Shown here piece by piece: positions 8,956-18,218 of a DNA stretch of 64,000 bases. Source of the stretch: an uncultured Sutterella sp. (GTDB lineage: Bacteria; Pseudomonadota; Gammaproteobacteria; Burkholderiales; Burkholderiaceae_F). The DNA lies in contig CAJKAP010000002.1 in NCBI GenBank assembly GCA_905197905.1, forward strand, positions 1 to 64,000, read 5' to 3'. The number at the start of each line of letters is the position of its first letter. Position 1 is the stretch's first letter. The position numbers and the translations under genes were made by a program. The notes beneath the pieces were generated by a model that made no database searches, was not told the DNA's origin, and saw only the letters and a list, made by a program, of their open reading frames with translations.

Positions 8956-10143
8956 TTAGAACAAAGATTTCCCGTTTTGCTGCAACTGCAGAGGATCTCC
9001 GTCTTTAGCCTTCACTTCTTTACCCACAGCGATGTGAGAGAAGCCATCAAAAACCACCTTGTCACCATCCTGTAGCCCGGAGGTAATCAACCACTGAGCT
9101 CCTTGGGAACCTTCGTGGACGACATTACGACGTTCAATCTTGTTGTCTTTATTCACAACGTAGACATAGGCCTGACCCTTAGCGTCATGCATAACAGCCT
9201 GCATCGAAACCAAGGCACTATTAGGCACGCCACCGCTCACAACATTTGTCGTGACGTAGAGGCCTGGCATCAAAATGCGTTCTGGATTTGGAAATTCCAT
9301 GCGCAAATTCACTGAACCCGTCGATTCATCAACGCTCACCCCACGGAAGGTCAATTTCCCTTCGTGCGGATAAAGTTCACCAGTAGGCAACTTCAACTGG
9401 ACTTTGGCATTACCTTCAGCGTCTGTCTTTAACTGACCATTAGCAATCTGGGCCTTCATCGCCAAAACGTTGTCTGCCATCTGGACGACGTCCACATACA
9501 TGGGGTCAAGCTGCTGAACCGTTGTCAACTTGTTGCTCTGATAGGCCGTCATCAAAGCGCCTTCGGTGAATTCAGAACGACCAACCAACCCATCAATTGG
9601 AGAGAGAACACGGGTATAAGTCAAGTTGATCCTAGCTGTATTCAAGTTAGCCTGCGCCGACTTTAGAGAAGCTTGGGCTTGTAAGTAAGCGGCTTGAGCT
9701 GCGTCATCAGCTTGTTTAGAAACGGCATTTGCCTTGAGCAACTGAGATGAACGAGCGGCATCTGCTTTAGCTTTCGTCAAAGTTGCCTGAGCTTGCGCAA
9801 CGGAAGCTTCAGCCGCAGCGAGCGCGGCTTCGTATGGTGCGGGGTCAATTTGATAGAGCGTCTGACCTTTCTTTACTTCAGTGCCTTCTTGATAAAGGCG
9901 TTTCTGCAAAAGACCGTTAACTTGCGGACGAATTTCCGCTTCACGGTAGGCCTGAGCACGACCTGTCAGTTCCATATTGAGCGGATGTTCGCCTAATTTA
10001 ACAGTGAAAACCGACACTTCCGTCGGGGGCATCTGCCCATGTGCTCCTTGTTGATTTTTGTTTTCGCATCCTGCGAGGGCGGTGATCAAACTCAATGCAC
10101 ACGCCGTAGTTATGAAGACTGTTGAACGCTTTGTGGACAACAT
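8956..10143 (-). CDS. RND efflux periplasmic adaptor lipoprotein (AcrA/MexA-like)
   Basis: Membrane-fusion protein that couples the inner-membrane pump to the outer-membrane channel. The 395 residues start with a lipoprotein signal peptide and the lipobox LAGC (Cys about 26). A biotinyl-lipoyl half-motif (REAEIRPQVNGLLQKRLY) follows, then a long alanine-rich helical hairpin (about 105-175, rich in AQA repeats), the second lipoyl half (TRVLSPIDGLVGRSEFTEG), and the beta-barrel and membrane-proximal domains. It is the first gene of the four-gene leftward operon. Its promoter region carries twin inverted repeats. Confidence 0.93.
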   Translation of the reverse strand: MLSTKRSTVFITTACALSLITALAGCENKNQQGAHGQMPPTEVSVFTVKLGEHPLNMELTGRAQAYREAEIRPQVNGLLQKRLYQEGTEVKKGQTLYQIDPAPYEAALAAAEASVAQAQATLTKAKADAARSSQLLKANAVSKQADDAAQAAYLQAQASLKSAQANLNTARINLTYTRVLSPIDGLVGRSEFTEGALMTAYQSNKLTTVQQLDPMYVDVVQMADNVLAMKAQIANGQLKTDAEGNAKVQLKLPTGELYPHEGKLTFRGVSVDESTGSVNLRMEFPNPERILMPGLYVTTNVVSGGVPNSALVSMQAVMHDAKGQAYVYVVNKDNKIERRNVVHEGSQGAQWLITSGLQDGDKVVFDGFSHIAVGKEVKAKDGDPLQLQQNGKSLF

Positions 10144-10178
10144 ACTTTTCCCTTCAGTTTTTATTTTAATGTTGCGTA

Positions 10179-10192
10179 TGAACGACTGTTCA
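10179..10192. promoter_or_regulatory. Candidate repressor operator O1 of the efflux operon
   Basis: TGAACGACTGTTCA is an inverted repeat with 5-nt arms, TGAAC and GTTCA, and a 4-nt centre. It lies 36 bp upstream of the adaptor start, downstream of the likely -10 element, so a bound protein would block transcript elongation. It shares arms with O2 at 10226-10239. Confidence 0.55.
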
Positions 10193-10208
10193 CAACGGAA
10201 ATAGGCGT

Positions 10209-10214
10209 TTTATA
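10209..10214 (-). promoter_or_regulatory. Probable -10 element of the efflux operon promoter
   Basis: Reads TATAAA on the minus strand, between the two inverted repeats. With an 18-bp spacer, the -35 region falls inside O2 and is a weak match (GAACAC). The assignment rests mainly on position. Confidence 0.35.
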
Positions 10215-10225
10215 ACACATCTGAC

Positions 10226-10239
10226 TGAACAAGTGTTCA
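10226..10239. promoter_or_regulatory. Candidate repressor operator O2 of the efflux operon
   Basis: TGAACAAGTGTTCA has the same TGAAC-N4-GTTCA structure as O1, 47 bp away (about 4.5 helical turns). It overlaps the likely -35 region. Two matching sites flanking the -10 fit repression by the TetR-like protein encoded at the end of the operon. Confidence 0.55.
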
Positions 10240-10368
10240 TTTTCCATCATGTTTTTTACGGTTGGCAACAATCGCATCGTTCAATGTCCCCCTGACGGAT
10301 TCTCCACTAATTAGTGAATATCCTTGCTTTTCTTAGGGAGATACCTTATTCTCAGGGCTATTGTGGCG

Positions 10369-11043
10369 ATGGACCACTTTTCCTTTCTCCTCATTATGTT
10401 GGAAGCAATTCACTTTCAGTATTTTCTTGGAGCATTAGTCTCCCTGTTGGTTATTACCAACCCTCTCTCTAAGCTCCCTCTCTTTGTCAGCCTAACGCAA
10501 GGGATGCCCGACGACCGGCGTTTCCAACAAGCCAATATGGCCGCGATTTACGCAGGCCTCATCATGTTGGTGAGTTTGATCGGTGGCAACATGTTGCTGG
10601 CATTCTTCGGTATTTCTTATGGTGCCATGCGTATTGCGGGTGGTCTTGTTGTCGCTGCAATTGGGTATCAGATGCTCTTCGGTGGTAGCTCTCCAAATAA
10701 AGCACCTATCGTGCGCCGCGATAAAGACGATTACGCCTTTTTCCCGATTGCTATGCCAGGTATCGCCGGACCTGGGACCATTGCCGTGGTCATCGGTTTT
10801 TCTACCGAAATTGCTGAAATAACTGACTACGGAGCGCTCGCTGTTGCGTTTGCTTGGACCGTCTTAGCCATTATTCTGACGGCTTTAGCCTCTTGGGCAG
10901 TAATGCGTTTTTCAGATATTCTCACACGCCGTTTGGGTCCATCTGGCACCTTAGTGCTCTCTAAATTAATGGGCTTCTTACTTATTTGTATTGGCGTGCA
11001 ATTTGTGGGCTCTGGTATCCGTACATTCATCGCAGGTAGTTAA
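10369..11043 (+). CDS. MarC-family integral membrane protein
   Basis: UPF0056/MarC family member, about 224 residues with six predicted membrane helices. Family features are the N-terminal NPLSKLPLFVSLT segment, FFGISYGAMRIAGGLVVAAIGYQML, and the glycine-rich loop PIAMPGIAGPGTIA. The molecular role of the family is not established; the old link to multiple antibiotic resistance was not upheld for E. coli MarC. The start is uncertain. ATG 10369 or ATG 10396 fit the family better than the upstream TTG at 10324, and none has a strong ribosome-binding site. The gene is divergent from the efflux operon. A second family member lies at 32209-32862. Confidence 0.85.
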   Translation: MDHFSFLLIMLEAIHFQYFLGALVSLLVITNPLSKLPLFVSLTQGMPDDRRFQQANMAAIYAGLIMLVSLIGGNMLLAFFGISYGAMRIAGGLVVAAIGYQMLFGGSSPNKAPIVRRDKDDYAFFPIAMPGIAGPGTIAVVIGFSTEIAEITDYGALAVAFAWTVLAIILTALASWAVMRFSDILTRRLGPSGTLVLSKLMGFLLICIGVQFVGSGIRTFIAGS

Positions 11044-11252
11044 CTGGAAAAAGATCAGGCGCGTTACGAAAACCGAGTAGCTTGATTTTTTAATGCTCCT
11101 TTTTTACTCCAAATACAAGGTGATTTCGTTTACCAGAAAATCTTTTAGCCCTTCGGAGCCTTTCCCACTCTTCCTATACGATACGTCAATTTCGATGAAA
11201 ACTGACGAGTCGTCTGATCTTTCTGATACACAGTCAAACGAAGTAGATAGAT

Positions 11253-11299
11253 AAAAAATGGGGCAGAAATTCAGGAATCTAAACCTCTACCCTCATTTT
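11253..11299 (-). terminator. Intrinsic terminator after glmS
   Basis: On the minus strand, AAAATGAGGGTAGA pairs with TCTGCCCCATTTT (one bulge), followed by a T run, 15 bp after the glmS stop. The rest of the 270-bp gap from 11044 to 11313 shows nothing else recognisable. Confidence 0.65.
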
Positions 11300-11313
11300 C
11301 GACAAAGTCTGCT

Positions 11314-13146
11314 TTATTCCACGGTGACACTCTTGGCGAGGTTACGTGGCTTATCTACGTCTGTACCACGAGCCAGAGCGGTATGGTAGGCAAGTAGCTG
11401 TAACGGCAACACGTGCAAAATTGGCGAAAGACGCCCATAGTTTTCTGGCAACGTAAGCACATGAATATTCGGCGAAGATTCAATATGAGAGTCGCCATCT
11501 GCGCACACATACAACTCGCCACCACGAGCACGCACTTCCTGCATATTGCTCTTCAATTTTTCGAGCAATCGATCATTAGGAGCCACAGTTACAACTGGCA
11601 TATTGCGGTCTACCAGGGCCAACGGACCATGTTTAAGTTCGCCCGCAGGATAGGCTTCTGCATGGATGTAGCTAATTTCTTTCAGCTTCAGCGCTCCTTC
11701 CAAGGCAATAGGGTAATGTAAACCGCGACCTAAAAAGAGAGCATGATCCTTCTGCGCAAACTGCTCAGACCACGCAATAATTTGAGGCTCTAGAGCCAAA
11801 ATAGCCGACAAAGCTTGTGGTAAATGACGCAATTGCTTCATTTCGACTTCTTCCTGCTCTGCGCTTAAGCGACCGTTTACTTTAGCAAGAGTCAATGCCA
11901 ATAAATACAACGCAACAAGCTGGGTAGTGAAAGCTTTTGTCGAAGCCACACCAATTTCTACACCCGCTCGCGTTATGTACGCAAGACGACTTTCTCTCAC
12001 CATTGCCGAAGTAGGAGAATTGCAAATCGTTAACGTCTTATCCATACCAAGGTCACGCTGAGCATGGCTCAACGCGGCTAATGTATCAGCGGTTTCTCCC
12101 GATTGGGAAATCGTCACCACCAATGTCGAACTAGACGGGACAGAAGTACGATAACGGTATTCGCTCGCGATTTCCACATCACAAGGAATACCTGCAATTT
12201 CTTCGATCCAATACTTCGCTGTCAGTGCTGCATAGTATGACGTGCCACAGGCAAGGAAGAGAAGTCGGTCCACTTCTTTAAAGGTGTCTCCAGCACAGTC
12301 TCCAAAGAGTGCTGGTGTGATACCAACAACACCTTCGAGCGTATCACTAATTGCACGAGGTTGCTCAAAGATTTCTTTTTGCATGTAATGCTGATAGAGT
12401 CCAAGATCCGTAGCTCCTGTGTGAGCTTGAACCAAATGGACTTCACGCTCCACTGGCAAATAGCTACAGTCTGCCTGACGAGCATAAACAGCCCACGTAT
12501 CAGTTGTGATATCAACCACATCGCCTTCTTGCAGGTAAACGATCTGATTGGTCACATTCGAAATGGCCATCGCATCAGAAGCAACGAGGTTTTCGTTGTG
12601 CCCAATACCTAAAACCATCGGAGAACCTTGACGAGCAGCAACGACTCGATGGGGCTCATTCGTACAAATCACCGCAATCGCAAAGCTGCCACGGACAACT
12701 TTAAGAGTTGTGGTCACAGCCTCAAGCAAGTCACCGTGGTAGTTTTTGTGGATAAGGTGAGCGAGTGCCTCGGTGTCTGTTTGGGTTTTAAATTCATAAC
12801 CCGCGGCTTTCAACTCATCACGAATAGGTTCAAAATTCTCAATGATGCCGTTATGCACAACAGCAATAGTGCCATTGGAAATAATCGGGTGTGCGTTACG
12901 CACTTCTGGCGCACCATGCGTTGCCCAACGTGTATGAGCAATCCCGGTTTCACCAATGAGATGCGTAGCATCCACTTCTTTAACCAATTCTTTTAAGCGC
13001 CCAATAGAACGAGCGCTCTTAATTTCATCGCCTGCTAGTACTGCTACACCGCAGGAATCATAGCCACGATATTCGAGTTTTTGCAAACCATCCAGTAAGT
13101 CAGGCACAACATTACGGCGTGCTGCGACGGCTACAATACCACACAT
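11314..13146 (-). CDS. glmS: Glutamine--fructose-6-phosphate aminotransferase GlmS
   Basis: Makes glucosamine-6-phosphate from fructose-6-phosphate and glutamine, the entry step to UDP-GlcNAc, peptidoglycan and lipopolysaccharide. The 610 residues contain an N-terminal class II glutaminase domain whose catalytic Cys follows the initiator Met (MCGIVAVAARRN). LEYRGYDSCGVAVL and HTRWATHGAP follow, then two SIS sugar-isomerase domains (TSYYAA; ISQSGETADTLAAL) and the C-terminal NLAKSVTVE. The start was placed at 13146 because the catalytic Cys must be residue 2; the frame runs 9 codons further upstream. AGGAG precedes this ATG. It lies 63 bp after glmU, forming the usual glmU-glmS pair. No glmS ribozyme-like leader is visible. 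Confidence 0.97.
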   Translation of the reverse strand: MCGIVAVAARRNVVPDLLDGLQKLEYRGYDSCGVAVLAGDEIKSARSIGRLKELVKEVDATHLIGETGIAHTRWATHGAPEVRNAHPIISNGTIAVVHNGIIENFEPIRDELKAAGYEFKTQTDTEALAHLIHKNYHGDLLEAVTTTLKVVRGSFAIAVICTNEPHRVVAARQGSPMVLGIGHNENLVASDAMAISNVTNQIVYLQEGDVVDITTDTWAVYARQADCSYLPVEREVHLVQAHTGATDLGLYQHYMQKEIFEQPRAISDTLEGVVGITPALFGDCAGDTFKEVDRLLFLACGTSYYAALTAKYWIEEIAGIPCDVEIASEYRYRTSVPSSSTLVVTISQSGETADTLAALSHAQRDLGMDKTLTICNSPTSAMVRESRLAYITRAGVEIGVASTKAFTTQLVALYLLALTLAKVNGRLSAEQEEVEMKQLRHLPQALSAILALEPQIIAWSEQFAQKDHALFLGRGLHYPIALEGALKLKEISYIHAEAYPAGELKHGPLALVDRNMPVVTVAPNDRLLEKLKSNMQEVRARGGELYVCADGDSHIESSPNIHVLTLPENYGRLSPILHVLPLQLLAYHTALARGTDVDKPRNLAKSVTVE

Positions 13147-13209
13147 ATTCTTTTCTCCTACTCGGGGCAACACTCGTGCGCAACAGGAGCGCCAAAGCTG
13201 CCTTTACTT

Positions 13210-14574
13210 TTATTTCTTGCTGGGACGAGTCCAAGACTCAATAGTAACTTGGCGGGCTCGTCCTAACGTCAGTTTCCCTTCTGGGGCTAATTTGGTGAGG
13301 GTTGTACCAGCGCCAATCGTTGCCCCTGCACCCACCTCCACGGGTGCTACCAACTCTGTACCCGATCCAATAAAGGCGTCATCTCCGATAATCGTCTTGA
13401 ATTTATTCACACCATCATAATTACAGGTAATCGTTCCTGCACCCACATTCACACGCGCACCAATTTCACTGTCGCCAATGTAGGTGAGATGGTTAATCTT
13501 GGAGTCTTGACCGACTGTCGATTTCTTCACTTCCACAAAGTTACCGATATGGTTGTTGCCAGTCAATTGAGTTCCTGGTCGTAAACGAGAGAAGGGGCCA
13601 ATGCGCGAGTCCGCACCAACCACTGCACCGTCAAAATGACAGTATGGCAGAACCTCCACACCAGAAGAAATCTCGCAATTTCTCATTACACTATAAGCCC
13701 CCACCTTAACGCCATCGCCTAAAACAACGCGCCCCTCGAAAATACAGCCTACGTCAATCGTCACATCTTGTCCGCAGATTAGCTCTCCACGAATCTCAAT
13801 ACGAGCCGCATCCATGAGCGTTACGCCCTGTTCAAGTAAGCGTTGCGCGAGATGATGTTGCCAAGTACGTTCTAACGTTTCAAGTTGAATCTTTGAGTTC
13901 ACGCCTTCTACTTCAAAAATGTGATCTGGCTGCGTTGTCGCAATTTTCACTCCATCCCGTACAGCTAATGCAATACAGTCAGTGAGATAGTACTCCCCTT
14001 GCGCGTTACTACTGTCGAGACGACTAAGCCAATCAGCAAGTTTAGCTGTCGGAAGCAGCATAATGCCAGTATTGACTTCTTTAACTTGGCGCTCCTCTGG
14101 GGTAGCGTCCTTTTGTTCCACGATGCGAATAACTTGGCCTGCATTGTCGCGAACAATGCGACCATAACCTGTTGGATCATCAAGAGTCACCGTCAACAAT
14201 CCCATGCTATTCTCGCCGCTCACAGCTTCTTGCAAACGAGTCAAGGTCGTTTCTAAAAGAAGCGGAACATCTCCCAGGCACACTAGGGTATGTGTATCAG
14301 AAGGATTGATATATGGTAACGCCTGTTGCAAGGCATGACCCGTTCCTTTTTGCTCACTTTGTAGTGCAAACGAAATACCCGTTTTTTCGGCATAGTGAGC
14401 TAGTACCATATCTGCTTGATGGCCAATCACGACGACCACAGGACTCTTGCTGAGCGGTTGTACTCTCTCCAATACCCAATCTAACATGGGCTTGCCAGCA
14501 AGTGGTTGCAAGACTTTCGGTAGTTTGGAGTGCATCCGCTTACCCATACCAGCGGCCAAAATCACAATATTCAT
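13210..14574 (-). CDS. glmU: Bifunctional UDP-GlcNAc pyrophosphorylase / glucosamine-1-phosphate acetyltransferase GlmU
   Basis: Carries out the last two steps to UDP-GlcNAc. The N-terminal nucleotidyltransferase domain (1-230) has the signature LAAGMGKRMHSKLPKVL. From about 250 a left-handed beta-helix of hexapeptide repeats forms the acetyltransferase domain, with NHIGNFVEVKKS and VNVGAGTITCNYDG in the active-site region. The length of 454 equals the family norm (456 in E. coli). It is the first gene of the glmU-glmS operon. The product feeds the mre/mrd cell-wall genes near the end of the window. Confidence 0.97.
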   Translation of the reverse strand: MNIVILAAGMGKRMHSKLPKVLQPLAGKPMLDWVLERVQPLSKSPVVVVIGHQADMVLAHYAEKTGISFALQSEQKGTGHALQQALPYINPSDTHTLVCLGDVPLLLETTLTRLQEAVSGENSMGLLTVTLDDPTGYGRIVRDNAGQVIRIVEQKDATPEERQVKEVNTGIMLLPTAKLADWLSRLDSSNAQGEYYLTDCIALAVRDGVKIATTQPDHIFEVEGVNSKIQLETLERTWQHHLAQRLLEQGVTLMDAARIEIRGELICGQDVTIDVGCIFEGRVVLGDGVKVGAYSVMRNCEISSGVEVLPYCHFDGAVVGADSRIGPFSRLRPGTQLTGNNHIGNFVEVKKSTVGQDSKINHLTYIGDSEIGARVNVGAGTITCNYDGVNKFKTIIGDDAFIGSGTELVAPVEVGAGATIGAGTTLTKLAPEGKLTLGRARQVTIESWTRPSKK

Positions 14575-14594
14575 GCGCGAATTTCCAAAAAGTC

Positions 14595-14630
14595 GAAGGT
14601 CGCCTCTCTATCTCAGAGAAGGCGACCTTC
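14595..14630 (-). terminator. Intrinsic terminator after the symporter gene
   Basis: GAAGGTCGCC (14595-14604) pairs with GGCGACCTTC (14621-14630), extended inward by TCTCT/AGAGA with one bulge. On the minus strand a CTTTTT tract follows. It separates the symporter gene from glmU. Confidence 0.75.
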
Positions 14631-14654
14631 ATTAGTAGAGTTCCCTCAATTTTA

Positions 14655-16160
14655 TCAAGCCATCGTAGAGGCGGGAACTGGATTTGCGTTTGGAAGCAAT
14701 GGGGCATTAATCACGTTATCGTGGTTCTTCGCACGCCATTCTTCCATATACTGGCGATTGGCACGCGTCGGAAGCAAAGAACCCGTCACAATACCAAAGC
14801 CAGCAGCTAAGAAGCCACCCAAGACGTTCGGGAAGACATCACCAAGCGAAGTCCAGGTCAACACACTCCAGACAATTGCGCCCAAGAGCATCGAGAGATA
14901 GACACCCTGACGAGTCGTCTTCTTCCAATACAAACCACAAACCAAAGGCCAGAAAGCACCCACAACTGGGAACTGATAGGCCATAGCCACCATATCGTAA
15001 ATAGCCGTCCCTTGGACAGAGAGCGAGTAACCCAAAACCACCAAGGTAAAGAAGAACACCGTCCAGCGCATAGCACGAAGCATCGATTTGTCGTCAAACT
15101 TCATAAAGACCGAGAGGATGTTGCTTACAACAGCTGTCGAAGGAGCCAAAATTGTAGCGGAAGCCGTCGACATCACCGCAGAGAGCACGGCGCCAAAGAA
15201 GATAACGCGCAACCACATCGGCATGTAGTCCTTTACCAACGTTGGCAAAAGACGTTGGGGGTCGGTATGCAGGAGATTTTCTGAGATATCCGGCATCACG
15301 ACCATAGCAGCCACCACGATGAACATCGGCACAAAGGCAAAAAGAATATACACAATGCCACCAATGAGCGGACCGGCAACAGCCGTCGACATATTCTTAG
15401 CACTCATCACACGCTGGAACACATCCTGCTGCGGGATGGAGCCAATCATCATCGTAATTGCCGCAGATATCCAAAACAACCATCCTGTCGTTGTCGGTTC
15501 GGGCAATGCATGGAACAAATCGCGTTCGTTAGCATAGTTGATGATGTTGCCAAAGCCGCCGGCTAAGTCGGAAGCAAAGAACAAAATCGTCGCCAAACCA
15601 GCCACAATAATGATCATTTGGATGAAATCAGTAATCGCAACAGACCACATCCCACCAAACATGGTATACGCCAGAACTACTGCCGTACCAATCATCATGC
15701 CGAGGCTAACCGACACCATACCTTCTGTGATCAAATTGATCACGAGGCCAAGTGCGGCGACCTGTGCCCCTACCCAGCCAAGGTAGGAGAGCACAATAAA
15801 GATCGTGCAGAGAATCTCAATCGCGCGTCCATAGCGTTGGCGATAATAATCTCCAATGGTCAAGATGTTCAGCTTGTAGAGTTTTCTTGCAAAGAACATC
15901 CCAACAAGAACTAGAGCCATACCAGAACCGAACGGTTCTTCGATAACGCCAGCGATGCCGCTTTCAATGAAGCGCCCCGGCAAACCGAGAATGGTTTCCG
16001 AGCCAAACCACGTCGCAAACGTGGCAGTTATGACCATCGGTAGCGGGAGGCTACGTCCAGCCAATGCGTAATCATTCGTATTGTTTACACGCAAAGCCGC
16101 ATAGATGCCGATAGCAACCGTGAGGAGCATGTAAAGCGTTACAAAACCAATCAGCGTCAT
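14655..16160 (-). CDS. Sodium:solute symporter (SSS) family protein
   Basis: A 501-residue integral membrane protein with about 13 predicted helices, typical of SSS carriers such as those for proline, pantothenate or choline. Family segments include DYALAGRSLPLPMVITATFA near the N terminus, GDYYRQRYGR, YTMFGGMWSVAITDFIQM and the conserved SAVMSTASATILAPST in the C-terminal half. The substrate cannot be assigned. The start was set at ATG 16160 (AAGGAAT upstream); the frame extends 23 polar residues further but without a ribosome-binding site. It is monocistronic, with terminators on both sides. Confidence 0.88.
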   Translation of the reverse strand: MTLIGFVTLYMLLTVAIGIYAALRVNNTNDYALAGRSLPLPMVITATFATWFGSETILGLPGRFIESGIAGVIEEPFGSGMALVLVGMFFARKLYKLNILTIGDYYRQRYGRAIEILCTIFIVLSYLGWVGAQVAALGLVINLITEGMVSVSLGMMIGTAVVLAYTMFGGMWSVAITDFIQMIIIVAGLATILFFASDLAGGFGNIINYANERDLFHALPEPTTTGWLFWISAAITMMIGSIPQQDVFQRVMSAKNMSTAVAGPLIGGIVYILFAFVPMFIVVAAMVVMPDISENLLHTDPQRLLPTLVKDYMPMWLRVIFFGAVLSAVMSTASATILAPSTAVVSNILSVFMKFDDKSMLRAMRWTVFFFTLVVLGYSLSVQGTAIYDMVAMAYQFPVVGAFWPLVCGLYWKKTTRQGVYLSMLLGAIVWSVLTWTSLGDVFPNVLGGFLAAGFGIVTGSLLPTRANRQYMEEWRAKNHDNVINAPLLPNANPVPASTMA

Positions 16161-16305
16161 CTCTGCATTCCTTAAAAAACGACGTTGAACGGAAAAACCC
16201 TTGTTTATTTGCGCGAATTGTAGGGGCAAATGAGCCTCTTGAGTGAACGATTTTTAAAAAAAATCCCCTTTTTGACGAACAATCGGACTTTTTTTCATCT
16301 ATATC

Positions 16306-16343
16306 AAAAAAAAGGCCGCCTGCAGCAAAAAAGTGCAGACGGC
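16306..16343 (-). terminator. Intrinsic terminator after the Tim44-like gene
   Basis: On the minus strand GCCGTCTGCA pairs with TGCAGGCGGC around a 9-nt loop, followed by eight T. This is a canonical intrinsic terminator 27 bp after the stop of the Tim44-like gene. Confidence 0.88.
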
Positions 16344-16369
16344 TAGAACTTATTTATCACTCAAAAGGA

Positions 16370-17371
16370 CTACAGCGTAGCTCCTTCTAATTGCTTAATC
16401 CCGGCAAGGTTCCACCCAGAAGATCCGTCTACCTTCTTCTCGAGCGTCCAAACTTCATTGATGTTCTCAACATCATTATCAATCTTGATTTTGCCAGTAA
16501 ATCTCACCCCAGCTAGATACACGTGCCCGTCCTGAGTTATGCCAAGCAAATCATTGCTAAGCTCTAAAACCTCAGAGTTATACGTGACGTTGCCGCGTTC
16601 CCTGAGCTGGTGCGTAATTGCGATGAACACATCATCGGTAGTAAAGTCCGATATCTGCGTCACATTTCCCGTATCCCAAGCCTTTTGAAGCTTGCGATAG
16701 TTTTCCAATGCCACCTTTAAAAAGCCTTCTTTGTCAAAGTTGGTTGGCGTGATATCTACCACTTCATCTTCTGCAGCATTGGTGGTACCAGAACTGCTAT
16801 TACCACCATTCATGAACTGATCCATCACGCTCCCTTTCTGGGGCATGCCACCCATAAATGTACTAGTCGAACGTTCCTCTGTCTGAGTGCGATTCATCGT
16901 CGTCGACTCCTGTCGGGACTCTGTACGTGGCATAGCAGAAATGTCTTCGACCTGTGAATTAGCAGTCTGGGGTCTAGCGGCGCGCCCTCTCATCATGAAC
17001 AAAACGGCAGCGACAACCAGCAAAATCAAAAGTAAGCCCATGGTGCCACCGCCCATCGAGGCGAAGATACCAAAGAGCGAAGCCAACCCTAAAGCCATTC
17101 CAATGCGAGAGAGCCAACTACCAGTAGTGGGCTGAGCAGCATTGGGTTTACCAGCTTGGGATGGGCCAGATTGCTGTTGCTGAGGACGTGGGGTGGCAGC
17201 TGGAGCTGGCGTCGGTGTCGACTGCGGAGTAGCCATCGGCGATTTCTGTGTAAAAGTCGGAGCAGATCGACCGAAACTAGCCCCACCACCAAAGCGTTTT
17301 GCCGCGTTGGCGTCTAAAGCCATCGTCATCATCGTCAAACAGGCGACTAAGCCAATAACAAATTTCCTCAT
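16370..17371 (-). CDS. Tim44-like domain membrane protein
   Basis: A 333-residue protein. The N terminus is a signal peptide or membrane anchor (1-23, ending ANA). A low-complexity Pro/Gln/Thr-rich linker with FGGGASFGRSAP follows, then a membrane helix at about 110-130 (GLLLILLVVAAVLFMM), another polar linker, and from about 205 a Tim44-like domain (FLKVALENYRKLQKAWDTGN; VWTLEK). This domain occurs in mitochondrial import and in bacterial envelope proteins of unknown job. In many betaproteobacteria it follows ubiE, as here, then usually ubiJ and ubiB, which are absent in this window. Confidence 0.8.
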   Translation of the reverse strand: MRKFVIGLVACLTMMTMALDANAAKRFGGGASFGRSAPTFTQKSPMATPQSTPTPAPAATPRPQQQQSGPSQAGKPNAAQPTTGSWLSRIGMALGLASLFGIFASMGGGTMGLLLILLVVAAVLFMMRGRAARPQTANSQVEDISAMPRTESRQESTTMNRTQTEERSTSTFMGGMPQKGSVMDQFMNGGNSSSGTTNAAEDEVVDITPTNFDKEGFLKVALENYRKLQKAWDTGNVTQISDFTTDDVFIAITHQLRERGNVTYNSEVLELSNDLLGITQDGHVYLAGVRFTGKIKIDNDVENINEVWTLEKKVDGSSGWNLAGIKQLEGATL

Positions 17372-17442
17372 AAATCCTCAACGGTGAATATAAAAACCAA
17401 AGGTCAAGGGTAGGTCTTACGTCCTTGTATCCTCGGAAGGGC

Positions 17443-18216
17443 TTATTGTATAGGAGAACCCTTCATCCCCACGTGCATTGCGCAAATACCAAATGTGAGA
17501 TTTTTCCAATGCACCTTGGCGAATCCAGCACCAGTCATGAGCCCCGCGAAGGCTTCTTGATCTGGATGCATCCGAATCGATTCTGCCAAATAACGATAAG
17601 AATACGCCTCTCCGGCAACTAAGCCGGCTACCCACGGCATGAATCGGAAGGAGTAAAAATCATAGAAAGGGCGAACCCAAGGTCTACATTTTGAAAACTC
17701 TAAAACAATTAGTTTTCCTTCTGGTTTAAGCACTCGGAACATTTCTTTCAGGGCACGATCCTTGTGCGTCATATTGCGGATACCAAAAGACACCGTGATC
17801 ACATCAAAAGTGTTTTCAGGAAAAGGAAGATTTTCCGCATCTGCCTCTACTGCATGACAATGGTAGCCTTCACGCTCCATGCGAGTTTTGCCGATGGCGA
17901 GCATTTCATGGTTAATGTCCGAAGCAACCACATTGCCGTCACCAGCTTGTCTGGCAAACTTAATAGCCAAATCGCAGGTGCCACTCGCAATATCGAGAAC
18001 CTTCATTCCAGAGCTAACCGTAGCCTCGCTCACAACAACGCGCTTCCACAGGCGGTGCATACCTAAGCTAAAAATATCGTTAAGCAAATCGTACTTGGCG
18101 GCAACGCCATTGAAAACTTCACGAACGTGCTCAACTTTTTTATCTTCATCAATTGTCTCGTAACCAAAGTCTGTCTTCTTTTCGACGTGGTCCGAGGATG
18201 GGGTGACGTCTAACAT
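17443..18216 (-). CDS. ubiE: Quinone C-methyltransferase UbiE/MenG
   Basis: SAM-dependent methyltransferase that methylates demethylmenaquinone (and the ubiquinone precursor in organisms that make it). The 257-residue protein carries FNGVAAKYDLLNDIFSLG and the SAM motif LDIASGTCDLAIKFARQ. The family signature FGIRNMTHKDRALKEMFRVL and LEFSKCRPW follow. The start is ATG 18216, 2 bp after the stop of the DUF971 gene; upstream codons in frame overlap that gene. With menA in the window and no ubiB or ubiJ next door, the likely substrate here is demethylmenaquinone (inference). Confidence 0.94.
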   Translation of the reverse strand: MLDVTPSSDHVEKKTDFGYETIDEDKKVEHVREVFNGVAAKYDLLNDIFSLGMHRLWKRVVVSEATVSSGMKVLDIASGTCDLAIKFARQAGDGNVVASDINHEMLAIGKTRMEREGYHCHAVEADAENLPFPENTFDVITVSFGIRNMTHKDRALKEMFRVLKPEGKLIVLEFSKCRPWVRPFYDFYSFRFMPWVAGLVAGEAYSYRYLAESIRMHPDQEAFAGLMTGAGFAKVHWKNLTFGICAMHVGMKGSPIQ

Positions 18217-18218
18217 TA

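Noticed and set aside
11041..11095. Possible terminator after the first MarC gene
   Set aside because: The arms (AAAAAGATCAGGC and GCTTGATTTTTT) pair only with a bulge and a mismatch over a long loop; too weak to list.
13147..13173. Upstream extension of glmS
   Set aside because: GlmS needs Cys as residue 2 after Met removal; the extension would bury the catalytic Cys.
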